DNA of 64,000 nt, taken from positions 27,248 to 91,247 of the forward strand of contig JAEZUC010000058.1 of assembly GCA_023443515.1 (NCBI GenBank), read 5' to 3'. The position numbers and the translations under genes were made by a program. Under the pieces are notes generated by a model. It did not search any database and was not told the DNA's origin. It saw only the letters and a program-made list of their open reading frames with translations. Below, piece by piece: positions 1-7,438 of this stretch (position 1 is the first letter of the stretch; each line of letters begins with the position of its first letter). The DNA comes from Bacillota bacterium. Its GTDB lineage: Bacteria > Bacillota > Clostridia > Acetivibrionales > DSM-1351.

Positions 1-2
1 GG

Positions 3-788
3 GCTCAGACTCCCGCGATGGAAATTTTAAAAGATAAACCGGGTAAAAAGTATGGAATAGTTGTAGGATCAACAGCAAGTCCCTTTGAGCCGGCAAATTT
101 GTGGGGAACAACAAGCTGGTGCAATGAAAGGTTCAGGCTTGGACAATATGACAAAATTTTTGCTGTTTCCAACTGGTGCAGTAATGTTATCACTAAAGCA
201 TATCCGGAATTACAAGGAAAAGTAGAAGTAACAGGTTTTCCTATAGAATATAGTATATATGACCCTTATAAACAAATAGAAAAAATAGATAACCTTGTAG
301 TTTTTAATCAAAGATTAACCACGGAAAAGCTTCATATTATTGAAGTGGAATTATCAAGAAGGCTGGTTGCTAGAGGCTACAAAGTACAACATTTATCAGG
401 TATTTCGAGAGAAGAATTATCTAAGCAAAGCACAACATTAGCAGCTCTATTGCAAATAATGGATAAATCCGGAATCGAATTTATTCACAATACCGCAAAA
501 GAGACTTATCATACGAACCTTGCCAGAGCGTCCATAGTGGTTACTACATCAATTGCAGACATGCTTCCAAATTCAATGTTGGAAGCTATATATTTAAATC
601 TTATTCCTGTTGCACCAAGAAACTTGTGCTTCCCTGAATTCATCCACAATGATAATCTATATACTCCGTACGATCTGGATGAAATGCAAGAAGTAATAGA
701 TAAAAGACCAATGAGGGAACATCCCATAATGCAGTTTTCATTAGAGTCAGTGGTTGAAAACTATTTGAACCACATGAATGTTTATTAA
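3..788 (+). CDS. glycosyltransferase (GT4-like), 5'-truncated by window edge
   Basis: The frame is open from base 3 with no start codon that must be used, so this is the C-terminal ~260 residues of a longer protein. The first in-frame ATG at 18 is probably internal. The visible part reads like the second half of a GT-B glycosyltransferase: a 'FAVSNWCSNVI' strand-helix, a 'VVFNQRLTTEKL' strand that typically opens the nucleotide-sugar-binding domain, and a late 'SIADMLPNSMLEAIYLNLIPVAPR' stretch in the position of the donor-binding ExxxxG-like segment. It is the last gene before the ACP/KAS III/SDR trio, 85 bases upstream. Together they may belong to a glycan- or glycolipid-modifying locus that lies mostly outside the window. 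Donor and acceptor cannot be told from sequence. Confidence 0.6.
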   Translation, partial: AQTPAMEILKDKPGKKYGIVVGSTASPFEPANLWGTTSWCNERFRLGQYDKIFAVSNWCSNVITKAYPELQGKVEVTGFPIEYSIYDPYKQIEKIDNLVVFNQRLTTEKLHIIEVELSRRLVARGYKVQHLSGISREELSKQSTTLAALLQIMDKSGIEFIHNTAKETYHTNLARASIVVTTSIADMLPNSMLEAIYLNLIPVAPRNLCFPEFIHNDNLYTPYDLDEMQEVIDKRPMREHPIMQFSLESVVENYLNHMNVY

Positions 789-873
789 ATAAAAATTTTT
801 GAATATCGTAATATTTACCAACATAAAATTATATTATTCACATCTATTTTTTATTTTTTGAGGAGATATTTAT

Positions 874-1101
874 ATGACTGATAAAGAAAAGCTTAATATG
901 CTTGAAGACCTATTAATCGTTGAACCGGATTCGCTTAATGAAGATACTGAACTAATGGATTTGGCTGAGTGGGACTCAATGGCTGTAATATCTCTGATTG
1001 CCATGTTTGACAGCGAATTTGGAAAAGAGATAACCTCAACTGAAATCAAAAACTTTAAAACTATAAGAGATATTATGATTAAGATGGAGGAGATGACTTG
1101 A
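874..1101 (+). CDS. acyl carrier protein
   Basis: 75 residues, the normal ACP size. The 'WDSMAVI' motif puts the 4'-phosphopantetheine attachment serine at residue 35, at the start of helix II, and acidic residues dominate as in other ACPs. The ribosome site GAGGAG lies 8 bases before the ATG. The stop codon at 1099-1101 is followed one base later by the TTG start of the KAS III gene, so the two are translationally linked. The sequence differs from a housekeeping fatty-acid ACP (no classical DSLDxVEL run) and the gene sits in a dedicated trio, so it is more likely a specialised ACP that feeds the neighbouring KAS III and reductase. Confidence 0.85.
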   Translation: MTDKEKLNMLEDLLIVEPDSLNEDTELMDLAEWDSMAVISLIAMFDSEFGKEITSTEIKNFKTIRDIMIKMEEMT

Positions 1102-1102
1102 T

Positions 1103-2176
1103 TTGGCTAGCGGTGAGTTAAAAAACGTTGAAATAAAGGGTATTGCTTGTGCAGTACCGGATAACTTAATACAAAATGAAAGTTATAAAAATGTTTTCGG
1201 TGAAGAAAGTGTTCGGAAGTTCATTAATATGACCGGTGTAAAAAAGAGGCATGTTGCTCTTGATACGCAATGTGCCTCCGATCTTTGTTATGTAGCAGCA
1301 AAAAGGCTTATGGAAAGATTGAACTGGTCGGCATCCTCTGTTGACGCTTTGATACTTATCACACAGACTCCTGATTATGCAGTTCCGGCAACTGCATGTG
1401 TCCTCCAATATAGACTTGGTCTAAGAGAAGATTGTATTGCTTTTGATGTAAACCTTGGGTGTTCAGCTTACGTTTATGGGTTGTGGATGGCAGGAACAAT
1501 GATTTCAACCCAAAATATAAGCAGAGTTCTTCTCCTTAATGGTGACACAAGTAATTTTGGAATTAATCCTAATGACAGTGCAACAGCAATGATATTTGGT
1601 GACGGAGGAACAGCCACAGCCTTGGAGAGATCCGAAGGCAAAAGTATGAAATACTTCTTGAAAACTAAAGGCAGTGGATATAAATGTATTAATGTACCGG
1701 CAGGTCATGCAAGAACCAGAGGACAGACAGTCAATGATCCATCGGCTTATGATCTTTCCATGAATGGAGCAGAGGTATTCAATTTTTCAATAATTGATGT
1801 ACCCAAAGCTTTAAATCATTTTATGTCAGAATATTCTGTCGATAAAAAAGATATAGACATGTTTGTTTTTCACCAAGCTAATCTATACATTCTCAAGCAC
1901 CTTACAAAAAAATTAGGTATACCTGCTGAAAGGGTACCTATATCCATTGACAGATACGGAAATACAAGCGGAGAATCAATACCTCAAACCCTTGTAGATA
2001 AATTGGCCGGTGAAACATCTGATGAGTACATTAAATTACTATTATGCGGGTTCGGAGTAGGTCTGTCATATGGGGGTATTCATACTGAGATGAAAAAATC
2101 AATATGTCTTCCAATGATATATACAAATTATTTCTTTAACGGAGATGAGGAAAATGTTAAATCCAATGAATCTTAA
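1103..2176 (+). CDS. 3-oxoacyl-ACP synthase III family protein (KAS III / FabH-like)
   Basis: 357 residues with the KAS III catalytic triad visible: Cys120 in 'NLGCSAYVYG', His257 in 'FHQAN' and Asn287 in 'YGNTSGESIP'. These enzymes condense an acyl-CoA or acyl-ACP starter with malonyl-ACP or transfer acyl groups. The start is TTG at 1103, immediately after the ACP stop. The C-terminus runs about 20 residues past the usual end and overlaps the start of the SDR gene. A specialised FabH-like enzyme acting with its own ACP is inferred from the neighbours; a housekeeping fabH would normally sit with other fab genes. Confidence 0.88.
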   Translation: MASGELKNVEIKGIACAVPDNLIQNESYKNVFGEESVRKFINMTGVKKRHVALDTQCASDLCYVAAKRLMERLNWSASSVDALILITQTPDYAVPATACVLQYRLGLREDCIAFDVNLGCSAYVYGLWMAGTMISTQNISRVLLLNGDTSNFGINPNDSATAMIFGDGGTATALERSEGKSMKYFLKTKGSGYKCINVPAGHARTRGQTVNDPSAYDLSMNGAEVFNFSIIDVPKALNHFMSEYSVDKKDIDMFVFHQANLYILKHLTKKLGIPAERVPISIDRYGNTSGESIPQTLVDKLAGETSDEYIKLLLCGFGVGLSYGGIHTEMKKSICLPMIYTNYFFNGDEENVKSNES

Positions 2177-2915
2177 TGGAAAAAATATACTTGTTACCGG
2201 AGCTTCTGCGGGAATTGGCAAAGGTATAGCCATATTTCTAAGTAAGCTTGGTGCTAATATCATAATGGCCGCAAGAAATGAAGAACGGTTAAAAGAAACT
2301 TTAAACGAGTTGGAATCTGGAGATCATTCTTATTACTTAATTGACCTGAATAATTTAAAAGATATTGAGGTTATGCTGGATACTATATGCAGTGACAAAA
2401 AAAAGCTTAATGGGATTGTCCATTCTGCCGGAATATGTCAGTCATCACCGGTTCAATACTTGAAATCTGAAGATTTAAGTAATATTATGTCTGTAAATTT
2501 TTACTCCTTTGCAGAACTTGTTAAACATTTTTCAAAAAGAAAATACAATGATAATGGTGGAAGTATTGTGGCTATTTCTTCTATTTCGAGCAAAGTCGGT
2601 GCAAGAGGTCTTACAGCTTATTGTGCAAGTAAAGGTGCACTTGACAGCTCCATAAAGGCTATGGCTTTGGAATTGGCACCTAGAAATATCAGAATAAACT
2701 CTGTTGCTCCGAGTATGATAAAAACTCAGATGTATGATGGGTTACTTGATGTTGCCAATAATGATAAATTTGAGGCAGAATTAGAAAAAAGACAGATATT
2801 AGGCGTTGGATGCCCCGAGGATGTTGCTGCTGCTGCTGCTTTTCTGCTAAGCGATTGTACTAGATTTATAACAGGTACAACTTTAACGGTTGACGGCGGT
2901 TATCTGGCTCATTAG
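2154..2915 (+). CDS. SDR family oxidoreductase (FabG-like)
   Basis: A classical short-chain dehydrogenase of ~253 residues. The Rossmann motif 'TGASAGIG' is near the N-terminus, 'HSAG' matches the NNAG position, and the catalytic 'YCASK' (Tyr ~155, Lys ~159) is preceded by the conserved Ser of 'VAISSIS'. 'GTTLTVDGG' near the C-terminus is typical of FabG-like members. An earlier ATG exists at 2145, but GGAG would touch it; the ATG at 2154 has GATGAGG at proper spacing, so I chose that start. The coding region overlaps the KAS III gene by 23 bases. It probably reduces the beta-keto product made by KAS III on the dedicated ACP, using NAD(P)H. Confidence 0.88.
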   Translation: MLNPMNLNGKNILVTGASAGIGKGIAIFLSKLGANIIMAARNEERLKETLNELESGDHSYYLIDLNNLKDIEVMLDTICSDKKKLNGIVHSAGICQSSPVQYLKSEDLSNIMSVNFYSFAELVKHFSKRKYNDNGGSIVAISSISSKVGARGLTAYCASKGALDSSIKAMALELAPRNIRINSVAPSMIKTQMYDGLLDVANNDKFEAELEKRQILGVGCPEDVAAAAAFLLSDCTRFITGTTLTVDGGYLAH

Positions 2916-2958
2916 GAACCCTGAAGAGCCCGTCCTTATACCAGACGGGCCAGTTCCT
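2914..2958 (+). terminator. stem-loop after the ACP/KAS III/SDR operon
   Basis: A two-part hairpin: outer arms AGGAAC (2914-2919) and GTTCCT (2953-2958), inner perfect 7-bp arms GCCCGTC (2928-2934) and GACGGGC (2944-2950). No strong T-run follows on either strand. It lies between convergent genes (SDR on plus, MarR on minus) and probably ends or stabilises both transcripts. Confidence 0.6.
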
Positions 2959-2978
2959 TAGAATACAGAGATAAAGCG

Positions 2979-3437
2979 TTAGTCACTTTCTATATTTGTT
3001 TCATTAAGATACAGACACACTTGATCTAATAAATCAAGTAAAGTTTCACTCTGTTCTACCCCTATTTTTTCTATAAGCCCGGAAAATAGAGAGGTAAAGT
3101 AGATTACTAATTTCTGAACTATTTTTTCACCTTTAGCCGTTAATTTTATATCAGAGACTCGCTTATCCTGAGGGTCAACACAGCGTTCTATATATCCATT
3201 GGCACTTAAGCTTTTTATTAATTCAGTAACAGTAGGAGAAGTTACAAACAATTTCTTACTGATTTCTGAAACTGTAATAACCTGTTTGTTCTCATGAGAA
3301 AGCTGCTCAATACAAAGCAAAACACGCACTTCGCTTTGCTTTAAGCCAAATAACGACTGTTTACGCCGTTCAGCTCTTGCTAACTTTTCAAAGGTCTCCA
3401 CAAATCTTCTAATATCAATGCCTGGTTGTTCCTGCAA
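2979..3437 (-). CDS. MarR family transcriptional regulator
   Basis: About 152 residues with the MarR winged-helix layout: N-terminal dimer helix, 'LSHENKQVITVSEISKKLFVTSPTVTELIK' covering the recognition helix, and a wing with 'DPQDKRVSDIKLTAKG' (the DxRxxxxxLTxxG signature). A GTG start at 3446 is possible, but GAGGTG abuts it, so a TTG at 3437 with GAGG 8 bases upstream is preferred. The gene lies downstream of, and in the same direction as, the DHA2-type exporter and has its own promoter at 3514-3542. The likely role is a ligand-responsive repressor of the exporter, acting at the palindromes at 5198-5229. Confidence 0.9.
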   Translation of the reverse strand: MQEQPGIDIRRFVETFEKLARAERRKQSLFGLKQSEVRVLLCIEQLSHENKQVITVSEISKKLFVTSPTVTELIKSLSANGYIERCVDPQDKRVSDIKLTAKGEKIVQKLVIYFTSLFSGLIEKIGVEQSETLLDLLDQVCLYLNETNIESD

Positions 3438-3454
3438 GAAATTCACCTCATTCG

Positions 3455-3486
3455 TGAATACGTCATCTGAAATAATGGTGTATTCA
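3455..3486 (-). promoter_or_regulatory. inverted repeat in the marR 5' leader
   Basis: Perfect 7-bp arms TGAATAC (3455-3461) and GTATTCA (3480-3486), 18 bases apart, lie between the marR promoter and its start codon. It could be an autoregulatory operator or a leader hairpin. It does not match the ACCTAA half-sites at the exporter promoter, so the two may be unrelated. Confidence 0.35.
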
Positions 3487-3513
3487 ATTGCTTTTAAGAT
3501 TTTATTCGTAACA

Positions 3514-3542
3514 ATTATACCCCATTAGCAAGCACTAAACAA
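3514..3542 (-). promoter_or_regulatory. predicted sigma-A promoter of marR
   Basis: On the minus strand: -35 TTGTTT (3537-3542), 17-base spacer, -10 TATAAT (3514-3519). Transcription would start near 3507, about 70 bases before the start codon. This gives the regulator a promoter separate from that of the exporter. Confidence 0.6.
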
Positions 3543-3563
3543 CGTATTTTTCTAAACCCATGT

Positions 3564-5156
3564 TTATGCTGCAGATTCTTCTTCTTCAAATTCCTCACTA
3601 CTATCCTCCGAAGCAGTTTTTACCTTTAAAAATAGTGAAAGGATAACACCCACCAGTAAGAGCAGAGCACCAATATAAAAAACGCTGGTTAAAGCATCTC
3701 CCATAACAGTTCTAACTAAGTCCATCATCTTTAAAAATAAAGTTTGAATTTGTTCTGACATGCCCGATTGTATAGCTTCAAGCTTATTATTATCCAACAA
3801 CACTTGAGGATTTGCCATAGCTGTAAATTTTTTAGCAGTTTCAGCATCCATCTTTGTAAGGTCTACTTCGGAACCTGATGTCATTACTTTTTCCATATTT
3901 CTTGCCATTGAAGTATTCATAATAGAGCCAAATACTGCAATGAAAATAGTACCTCCCAGGTTACGGAAAAGAGTACAAGAAGCTGTTACTACGCCTAGCT
4001 GTGAACTTGGAGCGGAATTTTGTGCTGTTGTTGTGAATACTGTCATGCCGAATCCCAGTCCTACACCAAAAATAACCAAGCTTATAGCAGCCCATACAAT
4101 GTTATTCATATTTGCCATTATAATCATACTTCCACTCATAATGCCTAAACCAAGTACAGCAAACAGCCTGTAATTACCGGATTTCGACATCCAACGTCCA
4201 ACTAATGTACTAAATATTATCATCATAAGAGACATTGGGATATTCAATAAACCTGATGTTGTTGCTGATAGTCCTTTTACACCCTGTATAAAGAAAGGAA
4301 TATATGACATAGCACCCATCATTCCCCCACTCATAACAAAACTTGCTGCGAAAGAAATGGTAACACCCTTATTGCTAAACATGGAAAGGGGCATAACAGG
4401 ACTCTTGGCTTTACGTTCAATAAGAATCAGAACTAAAATTCCCACTATAGTGGCACCAAAGAGCCCTAAAATTTGAGGCGAAATCCATGCATATTTTGTT
4501 CCAGCCCATGAAAAGCCCAAAAGCAAACTGGTAATTGAAAGTGCCAGGAAAATAGATCCCAAATAATCAATTGATTCTGAGGAATTTCCCGATAATTTAG
4601 GAAACAGGCTCCAAATCATAACTAAGGCAACGACACCCAAGGGTAAGAAGAGCCAAAACAGCCATTTCCATGCAACATAGTCAACCATAACGCCTCCAAG
4701 AACCGGTCCGAGTATACTGGAGATACCAAAGATAGACATCATGACACCAGTCCATTTAGCTCTTTCCTGTGGTGGGTACAAATCACCTACAGCTGTAAGT
4801 GAAATAGACATTAAAATCCCTCCACCAATACCCTGAACCCCTCGGAATGCTATCATTTGAAAAATATTAGCTGACAAACCTGTAAAAAACGAACCTACTA
4901 GAAAGATAACAATCCCTGAAAGTAAGAAAATTTTTCTTCCGTAGATATCAGATAACTTCCCAAAAATTACGGTAGAGATTGTTGAGGTAAGCATGTAACC
5001 TGTAATTACCCATGAATAATAGTCCATACCTCCTAATTGCGCAATAATCTTTGGCAATGCCGCACTGATTATTGTTTGATTAATTGCTGCGAAAAACATG
5101 GTAGCCATTAACGCTATCATAACTGTGGGTTTTCTCTTGTGAGTTAGTTGCTGCAT
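3564..5156 (-). CDS. DHA2 family multidrug efflux MFS transporter (EmrB/QacA-like)
   Basis: About 530 residues with some 14 hydrophobic segments, the size and topology of DHA2 (14-TMS) drug:H+ antiporters. The loop 2-3 motif appears as 'GKLSDIYGRKIFLLSG', and motif C as 'GISSILGPVLGGVMVDY' in TM5. The acidic tail (EEFEEEES) is not part of the fold. The ATG at 5171 has a poor ribosome site; the ATG at 5156 has AAAGG 7 bases upstream and is preferred. It is transcribed from a strong promoter overlapped downstream by palindromic operators and followed by a MarR gene, the usual layout for an inducible drug-efflux pump. The substrate is unknown. Confidence 0.9.
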   Translation of the reverse strand: MQQLTHKRKPTVMIALMATMFFAAINQTIISAALPKIIAQLGGMDYYSWVITGYMLTSTISTVIFGKLSDIYGRKIFLLSGIVIFLVGSFFTGLSANIFQMIAFRGVQGIGGGILMSISLTAVGDLYPPQERAKWTGVMMSIFGISSILGPVLGGVMVDYVAWKWLFWLFLPLGVVALVMIWSLFPKLSGNSSESIDYLGSIFLALSITSLLLGFSWAGTKYAWISPQILGLFGATIVGILVLILIERKAKSPVMPLSMFSNKGVTISFAASFVMSGGMMGAMSYIPFFIQGVKGLSATTSGLLNIPMSLMMIIFSTLVGRWMSKSGNYRLFAVLGLGIMSGSMIIMANMNNIVWAAISLVIFGVGLGFGMTVFTTTAQNSAPSSQLGVVTASCTLFRNLGGTIFIAVFGSIMNTSMARNMEKVMTSGSEVDLTKMDAETAKKFTAMANPQVLLDNNKLEAIQSGMSEQIQTLFLKMMDLVRTVMGDALTSVFYIGALLLLVGVILSLFLKVKTASEDSSEEFEEEESAA

Positions 5157-5197
5157 AAATTTACCTTTCATTCCATTAAAAATGTATTTTAAGATAC

Positions 5198-5229
5198 TAC
5201 CTAAAATTAATTAGGTAGGTAACCTAATT
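5198..5229 (-). promoter_or_regulatory. MarR-type operator: overlapping palindromes
   Basis: A perfect 8-bp inverted repeat, AATTAGGT (5209-5216) and ACCTAATT (5222-5229) with a 5-base centre, overlaps a second perfect 7-bp pair, TACCTAA (5198-5204) and TTAGGTA (5211-5217). Three half-sites thus sit just downstream of the exporter's -10 box (from about +2 to +33), where a bound dimer would block initiation or clearance. AT-rich palindromes of this size are typical of MarR sites; that the adjacent MarR protein binds here is inferred. Confidence 0.75.
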
Positions 5230-5237
5230 ATTTTAAT

Positions 5238-5266
5238 AATATATGATGTTTAGGACAATTAGTCAA
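5238..5266 (-). promoter_or_regulatory. predicted sigma-A promoter of the DHA2 exporter
   Basis: Minus-strand -35 TTGACT (5261-5266), exactly 17 bases, then -10 TATATT (5238-5243). Transcription should begin near 5231, directly before the palindromic operator. Confidence 0.75.
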
Positions 5267-5273
5267 TACTAAT

Positions 5274-5747
5274 TTGAAAATTAATTTGGACAGAAGCTGT
5301 TTTACCTTTATATCACTTGGTGAACGAAAGGACCGTATGTCAATGGCAAGTGGCCTTGAAGTCAGAGTTCCTTTTGCAGACCACCGGATTCTGGAATATG
5401 TTTATAATGTACCTTGGAAGATTAAATTTAAAAATAAGGTTGAGAAGTCACTTTTGAGGGAAGCCATGAGCGATTACCTTCCTGATAAGATTTTGTACAG
5501 GAAAAAGAGTCCCTACCCCAAAACTCACAACCCTGAATATGAAGCAATTGTTTCGGAAATGTTTGAAGAAGTTATGTCTGCTCCCGATTCCATACTCAAG
5601 GATATACTGCACCCGGACACTCTGCCACTTCTCCGTTCCGGCAGTAATGTAACCTGGTACGGGCAGCTGATGGGAAGACCTCAGCTTATTGCATGGCTGA
5701 TACAGTTGGATTACTGGTTTAAGGAATATAAAGTAACTATTGTTTAA
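5274..5747 (+). pseudogene. asparagine synthetase (AsnB) C-terminal fragment
   Basis: From about 5318 the translation is clear C-terminal AsnB: 'ERKDRMSMASGLEVRVPF' followed by 'DHRILEYVYNVPW', the conserved core of the synthetase domain, and a normal family C-terminus ending at 5747. The intact enzyme is ~610 residues; only ~145 remain. The glutaminase domain and the ATP-PPi-loop part of the synthetase are absent. The ~15 residues before ERKDR do not resemble AsnB and run into the exporter promoter, so the break lies near 5310-5318. There is no convincing ribosome site at 5274. I read it as a decayed remnant left by a rearrangement. Confidence 0.8.
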
Positions 5748-5790
5748 AATAAAGACTATGTTAAAGAATAGTGTTGGTATATGTATTTTA

Positions 5791-5937
5791 GGGGCTGTTG
5801 TCAAAACAGAAAGTTTTTCTGCTTAACACCGTTACTCCCGTATAAAATTATATCAATGATTGCTTCCAAGCTTCCATTGATACAATTTATACTATCGTAC
5901 AGGTTAAAAAGATAGTTTTCTGGTTTGCGGCAGCCCC
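5791..5937. mobile_element. 147-bp palindromic MITE-like element, copy 1
   Basis: The ends are inverted repeats beginning GGGGCTG (5791-5797) and closing CAGCCCC (5931-5937); with mismatches the arms continue for about 40 bases. The immediate flanks are both TTA (5788-5790 and 5938-5940), a possible 3-bp target duplication. The centre is itself an imperfect palindrome. It shares long identical blocks, in opposite orientation, with a second copy at about 21865-22048: 5866-5893 is a 28-base exact match to 21896-21923, and 5803-5818 a 16-base exact match to 22033-22048. It encodes no protein. It sits just after the asnB fragment. Confidence 0.75.
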
Positions 5938-6024
5938 TTAATTTATATTTGTGTTTATGCCCTCATATTTCGTTAATAATAAGGTTCATTATTTTTCCTT
6001 CCATGTCTTAATAATTAAAGATAC

Positions 6025-7338
6025 TTATGAAGAACTGCTTATCCTAAATTTCGATATGCTAAAAATACTCACTGTCAAAACAACCACCGCTGTTAAAAAC
6101 AGCAGCTGCATATTACTAATTGGAAAACCTGCCGGAGAAATCCCTCTGGGTTCCGTTACCTTAATAAAGAATGAACCTGCTAAAGTACCTATAAACCCGA
6201 TTATACCGTTTACTGCCGATGAGAACCCCATGTAAACCGTCTTATTATCAGAGGGTGAGTAACTGTACTGCAAATTATTCACAGATATGTTTACTCCTGA
6301 GATTGCAGCTCCGCCCAGTATATGAGCAATAGGCATCAGAATGTATACAGTGTCAGGATTTATGAAAAACCAAGTCAGAAAGCTTAAAATTTGTAGGACA
6401 ATCATTAGCTTCATAACATAGAGCCATGATTTTTTATCTGCAATTCTTCCCCAGAACCTGACGGATACAACACTTGCGATTGAAGCCAGAACTGCCATCG
6501 CTGTAACAAGACCGTATCTCAAATGAAGGGTTGATATCATATAAACAGAAGTAAAAGGGAAAGCAATCTGATAGCCTAAATTCCAGATAAGAGTTATGAA
6601 AGTTATTTTCATAAAATTTTTATTTTTAACCGGCAATTTAAATAAATTCTTAAGTGAAACCCCTGATTTTAAAATAGGATTAACAGGCTCTTTTATTTTT
6701 GAAAATATTACAAAGTTTGCAAGTGAGACCACAATTGCAAAAGAGTATAATACTATAAATCCGGTAAATTGGTGCCCTATCTGCTCAAATTTATCCAGAA
6801 CCTGTCCCATAAGAAGGGTAACAACCGTAACTGTACCCAGAACTGTTGATTCCCGTTTACCGTAATAGGCTCCTCTTATTCTTTCCGGGGTTATATTCAG
6901 TAGCCATGTCTGGGCATATGGAATTGTAAAAGTCAGAATTAAGTTTGCAATGAAGAATGTCCCTATCAACAATTGAATCCTAACTGTTTTGTATGGACTT
7001 ATAAAAGGTATAAGTATCATGAGTCCCATCATTAATCTTCCGATAAAGCACATGATACAGGTCAGCAATTTTCTGTTTTCCAACTTTTCAAGAACAATAG
7101 GAGAAAACACCGTCACTATTCCCGCCAATACGGGAACGGCAGCTATAATTCCCGACAGTTCATTACTTGCCCCAAGATATTTAGCAAATCCAACCAAAAA
7201 AGCTCCGCTGGTTAGAGTAACAATACTTCTGGCGGTACAGCCCTCAAGGATAGATATATTCCTTGATACCCTCATATCTTCCTCAGAAAGGCTCTCTTTA
7301 TTAAAATAAATTTCCCTGAACCTGGATAATAAATTCAC
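6025..7338 (-). CDS. MFS transporter of unknown substrate
   Basis: About 437 residues with ~12 predicted hydrophobic segments and an extended charged N-terminus. The first half carries 'GAFLVGFAKYLGASNELSGIIAAVPVLAGIV'; the central loop and 'RFWGRIADKKSWLYVMK' match MFS loop 8-9. The sequence resembles the poorly characterised MFS group common in Firmicutes with a short 'ILEGCTARSIVTLTSG' TM1. A GTG at 7350 abuts AGAG; the GTG at 7338 has AGAGGTG about 9 bases upstream and is preferred. It lies downstream of the ABC permease gene on the same strand, 100 bases away, so co-transcription is possible. Substrate cannot be inferred. Confidence 0.8.
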   Translation of the reverse strand: MNLLSRFREIYFNKESLSEEDMRVSRNISILEGCTARSIVTLTSGAFLVGFAKYLGASNELSGIIAAVPVLAGIVTVFSPIVLEKLENRKLLTCIMCFIGRLMMGLMILIPFISPYKTVRIQLLIGTFFIANLILTFTIPYAQTWLLNITPERIRGAYYGKRESTVLGTVTVVTLLMGQVLDKFEQIGHQFTGFIVLYSFAIVVSLANFVIFSKIKEPVNPILKSGVSLKNLFKLPVKNKNFMKITFITLIWNLGYQIAFPFTSVYMISTLHLRYGLVTAMAVLASIASVVSVRFWGRIADKKSWLYVMKLMIVLQILSFLTWFFINPDTVYILMPIAHILGGAAISGVNISVNNLQYSYSPSDNKTVYMGFSSAVNGIIGFIGTLAGSFFIKVTEPRGISPAGFPISNMQLLFLTAVVVLTVSIFSISKFRISSSS

Positions 7339-7438
7339 GGCTATGTACACCTCTGTCTTAAAAGAAATACAACTTTTCCAAGCAAAAAAGTTGACATAAT
7401 TTATTATATAACAGAAGTAGTAGCTTGTGAAAAGAAAT

